Shown: positions 45,092 through 48,778 of the stretch, in pieces
Layout of the letters: every line of letters starts with the position of its first letter
Position numbering within the stretch: the first letter of the stretch is position 1
Assembly (NCBI GenBank): GCA_910580195.1
Contig: CAJTWA010000035.1
Coordinates: 1-48,778 of the forward strand
Direction of reading: 5' to 3'
Source of the DNA: an uncultured Lachnospiraceae bacterium
Lineage (GTDB): Bacteria; Bacillota; Clostridia; Lachnospirales; Lachnospiraceae
DNA: 48,778 bases
Notes under the pieces: generated by a model
Databases searched by the model: none
Told to the model about the DNA's origin: nothing
Seen by the model: only the letters and a program-made list of their open reading frames with translations
Position numbers and translations under genes: made by a program

Positions 45092-46171
45092 ATGGGAAAA
45101 CGGGCATTTCATCGGAAAGGATACCAAAATCAGGAAATACAGGTAATCCCCGGGGATTACTATATCCCATTCCAAGGGGCATCAGGCAAAGCAAAAGTTT
45201 TAGGAGGGACAGGATTTTCCAGAACCGTGCAAGGGGACGCGGGATTTTCAGGGGAAGGCAGGGGAAAAGGGCCAAGGGGATCAGGATTTTCCAGAACCGC
45301 CCAAGCAGGGGAGTTGGATATTGGGATGGCTCCCATGCGGGGAAGGCAAAGGGGCGCAGCCAATACCTACAGCGGCAAAATGCTGTCAAAACGCCGGAAG
45401 GAGAAAAGGCGCAGGAAAATCAGGCGGCTGGTTTGCGGGGCGGCGGCGTTTTGCTTGCTCCTCACCATCCTGCCGGCCGCAGGGAACATGCTGAAGCAGG
45501 CACAAAGCGGGGAAGGGGCCGGCCGTTTTCTGGAACGCCTGTTTTCAAAAAGCCCGGGCAAGGACTGCCCAGAGGAATTACTGGAAATGCTGGAAAAAAA
45601 TGAGGAAACTTATGATTTTGTGGCAGGTTACCCAGACCGGGCGGACTACATGGGAAAAGAGATTGATTTGTCCGGGGAGGTAAAAGATGGGGCTGTGCCC
45701 CTTTTGATGCAGTGGGACAAACGCTGGGGCTATGACAGCTATGGGCAGGAACTGGTGGCGGTTGCCGGCTGCGGCCCCACCTGCATGGCGATGGCTTATC
45801 TGTACCTGAAAGGGGATACCTCCATGAACCCCCGCGAGATGGCAGAGTACGCCTACGGGAACGGGTATTATACCGAAGCAGGGACAAGCTGGGACTTTTT
45901 CACCAGCGGGGCGGCAGGTTTAGGGCTTGTTGGCAGCGAGCTCCCGTTAGGGGAAACCCAGATAAAAAATGCCTTGGATGCAGGGAACGTGGTGGTATGC
46001 AGTATGCGCCCGGGGGATTTTACTACCACAGGGCATTTTATCCTCCTGACAGGATACGATGAAAATGGATTTTCCATCAACGACCCAAACAGCAGGAAAA
46101 ACAGCGGAAAGCAATGGGATTATGACAGGCTGGGAGGCCAAATAAAATGTTTATGGAGCATAGGGAAATGA
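45092..46171 (+). CDS. Membrane-anchored C39-like cysteine peptidase
   Basis: 359 aa. About 105 N-terminal residues are basic and low in complexity, with GFSRT repeated, followed by one membrane helix (LVCGAAAFCLLLTILPAAG) and an outer C-terminal domain. That domain has the papain-like C39 layout: WDKRWGYDSYG, catalytic Cys227 in AGCGPTCMAMAY and His315 in GHFILLTGYD, then INDPNSRK. Such proteins cleave peptides or cell-wall cross-links outside the cell; the substrate is unknown. AAAGGAGTTTACC precedes the start. It lies about 110 bp after the kinase gene, which may control it. The 3' end overlaps the HAD gene. Confidence 0.78.
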   Translation: MGKRAFHRKGYQNQEIQVIPGDYYIPFQGASGKAKVLGGTGFSRTVQGDAGFSGEGRGKGPRGSGFSRTAQAGELDIGMAPMRGRQRGAANTYSGKMLSKRRKEKRRRKIRRLVCGAAAFCLLLTILPAAGNMLKQAQSGEGAGRFLERLFSKSPGKDCPEELLEMLEKNEETYDFVAGYPDRADYMGKEIDLSGEVKDGAVPLLMQWDKRWGYDSYGQELVAVAGCGPTCMAMAYLYLKGDTSMNPREMAEYAYGNGYYTEAGTSWDFFTSGAAGLGLVGSELPLGETQIKNALDAGNVVVCSMRPGDFTTTGHFILLTGYDENGFSINDPNSRKNSGKQWDYDRLGGQIKCLWSIGK

Positions 46172-46827
46172 AATATCAGGCAGTCATTTTTGATTTTGAT
46201 TATACGTTAGGGGATTCGACGGAAGGGATTTTTTCCAGCGTCAGTTTCGGCCTTCAAAAGCTGGGGCATAACCCCAAAGGGCGGGAGACCGTGCGCAAGA
46301 CCATTGGGCTTTCCTTGGAAGAAACTTACCGCGCCCTGACAGGGGACGGTTCCAAGGGACAGGCAGCAAAATTTGCAGCCTATTTCCGGGAACAGGCGGA
46401 CAGGGTGATGACAGAAAATACGGAACTGTTCCCAGATGCCATGGGCTTGCTGCAGGAATTAAAGACATGCGGCATCCGGGCAGGGATTGTCACCACGAAA
46501 TACCATTACCGGATAGACGCCATCTTGGAGAAATGCCATGGGACGGGGTATATTGGCCTGATTGTAGGCGGGGAAGATGTAACCGTCCCGAAGCCAGACC
46601 CAGAAGGCCTGTTCCTTGCGCTGAGCAAATGGGGGCTGTCCCGGGAACAAGCGCTTTACGTAGGGGACAGCGTTGTGGATGCCAAAACTGCTGAGGCGGC
46701 AGGGGTGGATTTTGCAGGCGTCACCACAGGGACTACCACAAAAGAGGAGTTGGAAAAATATCCCTGCGTGGGGGTGTATGGGAGCTTGCAAGAGCTGGGA
46801 AAAGGGATTATTTTTCATGGAAAATAG
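46168..46827 (+). CDS. HAD-superfamily phosphatase (Gph/PpaX-like)
   Basis: 219 aa from 46168. The nucleophile motif DFDYTLGDS has Asp9 and Asp11; GIVTTKYHYR is motif II, and KPDPEG with YVGDSVVDAKTAEAAG are motifs III and IV. This is the phosphoglycolate-phosphatase/pyrophosphatase PpaX type; the true substrate is not determined. The start at 46168 overlaps the previous stop (ATGA). An in-frame ATG at 46147 with GGGAGG 9 bp upstream is an equally good start and would add seven residues. Cytoplasmic enzyme. Confidence 0.85.
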   Translation: MKYQAVIFDFDYTLGDSTEGIFSSVSFGLQKLGHNPKGRETVRKTIGLSLEETYRALTGDGSKGQAAKFAAYFREQADRVMTENTELFPDAMGLLQELKTCGIRAGIVTTKYHYRIDAILEKCHGTGYIGLIVGGEDVTVPKPDPEGLFLALSKWGLSREQALYVGDSVVDAKTAEAAGVDFAGVTTGTTTKEELEKYPCVGVYGSLQELGKGIIFHGK

Positions 46828-46919
46828 GGAATTTAATTTTTTATCTTAGATGTCGGAAATAGAAAATAGTTCAGGCCAATGGAAAGTATCAGGAATATAG
46901 GAGAACCAAGCAATAGGCA

Positions 46920-46961
46920 GGAAATTGGAAAGTTTACCTTTCCAATCTCCTGTTTTCTTTT
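46920..46961 (+). terminator. Terminator after the HAD gene
   Basis: GGAAATTGGAAAG (46920-46932) pairs with CTTTCCAATCTCC (46938-46950) with one mismatch, followed by TGTTTTCTTTT. It separates the plus-strand operon from convergent pyrG. Confidence 0.7.
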
Positions 46962-46972
46962 ATGGGAAAAGA

Positions 46973-48586
46973 TTATCCTGCTTGCTGTTTTCTTTTCACA
47001 GCCGCCTCCACAAACCCCCTAAATAGCGGATGCGGCCGGTTCGGCCTTGATTTCAGCTCAGGGTGGGCCTGGGTGGCAATATACCATGGATGGTCTGGGA
47101 TTTCCACCATTTCCACAATCCGCCCATCCGGGGAAAGGCCGCACAGCTTCATCCCGTGCTCAACCAGCACGGACCGGTAATCATTGTTCACTTCATACCG
47201 GTGCCTGTGCCGCTCATGGATGGTATCTGTGCCGTACACCTGATAAGCCCGGGAGGACTTGTCCAGGATACAGGGGTAGGAGCCGAGCCGCAGGGTCCCG
47301 CCGATGTCCTCCACGTCGCTCTGGTCCGGCATCAGCGCAATCACGGGGTGGGTGGTGCTGGGGTTTAATTCAATGCTGTGGGCGTCCCGGAATCCGCAGA
47401 TATGGCGGGCATATTCCACAATGGACAGCTGCATCCCAAGGCAGAGCCCAAGGAATGGTATTTTGTGCTCCCGTGCATACTGGCAGGCAAGGATTTTCCC
47501 ATCAATGCCCCGGTCGCCGAACCCGCCCGGGACTAGGATTCCCTGCACGTCCCCAAGGGTTTCTTCCACATTTTCTTCCTTGAGCAGTTCGGAATCCACC
47601 CATTTGATATTTACGGTGGCCCGTTCTGCAATCCCTCCATGCTTCAATGCTTCTACGACGGAAATATAGGCGTCGTGGAGGGAGATGTATTTCCCTACCA
47701 AAGCGATTTCCACTTCCTTGTCGGGGTTGCGCAGCGCATCCACCATGTCCACCCAATCTGCCAAATCCGGTTCCGGGCAGTCAAGGTGCAGACATTCGCA
47801 TGCCACTTGGGCAAGGTTTTCCCGCTCCATGGCAAGGGGCGCTTCATACAGGTATTCCACATCCAAGTTCTGGAGCACATGGCTGTCAGGCACGTTGCAG
47901 AACAAGGCAATTTTATCTTTAATCCCTTGGTCTAAGGGGTGCTCGGACCGGCACACAATAATGTCAGGCTGGATGCCCATGCCTTGGAGCTCCTTGACGC
48001 TGGCTTGGGTGGGCTTGGTTTTTAATTCCCCAGAAGCGGAAATATAGGGGATCAGTGTCACGTGGATTAAAATGGCATTTTCATGGCCGATTTCATGCTG
48101 GAACTGCCGGATGGACTCCAGGAACGGCTGGCTTTCGATATCCCCTACGGTGCCCCCCACCTCAATAATGGCGATATGGGTTTCTTCCGTGGTAAAATTC
48201 CGGTAAAAACGGCTCTTAATCTCGTTGGTAATATGGGGGATGACTTGTACTGTGCCGCCGCCGTAATCGCCCCGGCGTTCCTTCTGCAGTACGGACCAGT
48301 AGACTTTCCCGGTGGTGACATTGGAGTTTTTGCTTAAGTTTTCGTCTATGAAACGCTCGTAATGGCCCAAGTCCAAGTCAGTTTCGGCGCCGTCGTCCGT
48401 GACGAATACTTCCCCATGCTGGATGGGGTTCATAGTACCGGGGTCAATGTTGATATATGGGTCAAATTTCTGCATGGTGACTTTGTAGCCCCGGGCTTTC
48501 AGCAAGCGGCCAAGGGATGCGGCAGTGATTCCTTTTCCAAGGCCTGATACGACGCCGCCGGTGACAAAGACGTATTTTACGGGCAT
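46973..48586 (-). CDS. pyrG: CTP synthase PyrG
   Basis: 537 aa. The enzyme makes CTP from UTP, ATP and glutamine. The N-terminal synthase domain begins MPVKYVFVTGGVVSGLGKG, with YINIDPGTMNPIQHGEVFVTDDGAETDLDLGHYERF. The C-terminal glutamine amidotransferase domain has the nucleophile Cys in PFLGLCLGMQLSIVEYAR and the catalytic His-Pro-Glu in QAHPELKSRP. The start at 48586 was chosen because AAGGAGGAGCAACTT lies directly before it; ten more upstream codons are open but unsupported. It is convergent with the preceding plus-strand operon. Confidence 0.96.
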   Translation of the reverse strand: MPVKYVFVTGGVVSGLGKGITAASLGRLLKARGYKVTMQKFDPYINIDPGTMNPIQHGEVFVTDDGAETDLDLGHYERFIDENLSKNSNVTTGKVYWSVLQKERRGDYGGGTVQVIPHITNEIKSRFYRNFTTEETHIAIIEVGGTVGDIESQPFLESIRQFQHEIGHENAILIHVTLIPYISASGELKTKPTQASVKELQGMGIQPDIIVCRSEHPLDQGIKDKIALFCNVPDSHVLQNLDVEYLYEAPLAMERENLAQVACECLHLDCPEPDLADWVDMVDALRNPDKEVEIALVGKYISLHDAYISVVEALKHGGIAERATVNIKWVDSELLKEENVEETLGDVQGILVPGGFGDRGIDGKILACQYAREHKIPFLGLCLGMQLSIVEYARHICGFRDAHSIELNPSTTHPVIALMPDQSDVEDIGGTLRLGSYPCILDKSSRAYQVYGTDTIHERHRHRYEVNNDYRSVLVEHGMKLCGLSPDGRIVEMVEIPDHPWYIATQAHPELKSRPNRPHPLFRGFVEAAVKRKQQAG

Positions 48587-48635
48587 AAGTTGCTCCTCCT
48601 TCATAATAATGGACATTTTCTTGTATAATTAATAT

Positions 48636-48641
48636 ATTATA
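48636..48641 (-). promoter_or_regulatory. Possible -10 box of pyrG
   Basis: A perfect TATAAT on the minus strand lies 50 bp upstream of the chosen start codon; no good -35 box is seen. The remaining bases to the window end hold no recognisable gene. Confidence 0.4.
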
Positions 48642-48778
48642 CATCCTGCGGGGGAAGAAAGCTAGGGCTTTTGGGAAATTTTCAGGACAAACGCATGAAT
48701 GTTTATTCTCTATTATGCTTTATTGTCAAGTCTTACAGGCTTAATATCTGTTCCAAATACTTTCTGGCATTCATGCTA

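Overview
The window looks like a chromosomal segment of a Lachnospiraceae-type anaerobe (Clostridia, Bacillota). This is inferred from strong purine-rich ribosome binding sites, a HydF plus TM1266-type [FeFe]-hydrogenase maturation pair, a VanRS-like two-component system, a compact type II-C Cas9 and lipoprotein-type ABC binding proteins. No rRNA or tRNA gene was recognised.

Layout. About 0.6-4.7 kb holds a signalling cluster: an Hpt phosphotransfer protein, a REC plus degenerate HD-GYP protein, and a sensor hybrid histidine kinase with two receiver domains. About 5.0-10.4 kb is a complete peptide/nickel-type ABC importer (lipoprotein, two permeases, two ATPases). About 10.4-11.0 kb is a stack of palindromic non-coding elements. 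About 11.0-31.5 kb is a defence island. Its first half is a seven-gene phosphorothioation-type operon: a DndC/SspD-like sulfurtransferase with zinc-ribbon and Fe-S extensions, a DUF4007 SspB-like protein, a large SspC-like ATPase, a cysteine desulfurase, a 50-aa protein, a DndD-like SMC ATPase and an unknown 173-aa protein. Its second half is a type II-C CRISPR-Cas locus: tracrRNA, cas9, cas1, cas2 and an array of 73 identical 36-bp repeats with 72 spacers of 29-30 nt. About 31.6-48.6 kb is housekeeping and accessory: an RlmI-like methyltransferase, an ABC-F protein, a membrane protein, YbaK, DegV, TrkA-TrkH potassium uptake, a hydrogenase regulator with HydF, a VanRS-like pair, a membrane-anchored C39-like peptidase, a HAD phosphatase, and pyrG on the minus strand.

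The strongest unusual signals are four. (1) The operon mixes Ssp-type parts (DUF4007, SspC-like ATPase) with a Dnd-type part (DndD-like) and two unknown small proteins, with no recognisable SspE or DndFGH restriction arm. (2) Every CRISPR repeat, read on the minus (crRNA) strand, ends in an exact extended -10 promoter, as in Neisseria II-C arrays, and a 14-bp-stem terminator sits between the array and cas2. (3) Two pairs of spacers differ only at codon third positions, so they appear to be repeated captures of the same viral protein-coding sites from diverged phages. (4) Local tandem duplication is pervasive: inside genes (HydF, where the G4 NKxD motif itself was copied; the VanS-like kinase; the ABC-F linker) and between genes (29-, 31-, 41-, 60- and 77-bp repeats), several of which carry ribosome binding sites.
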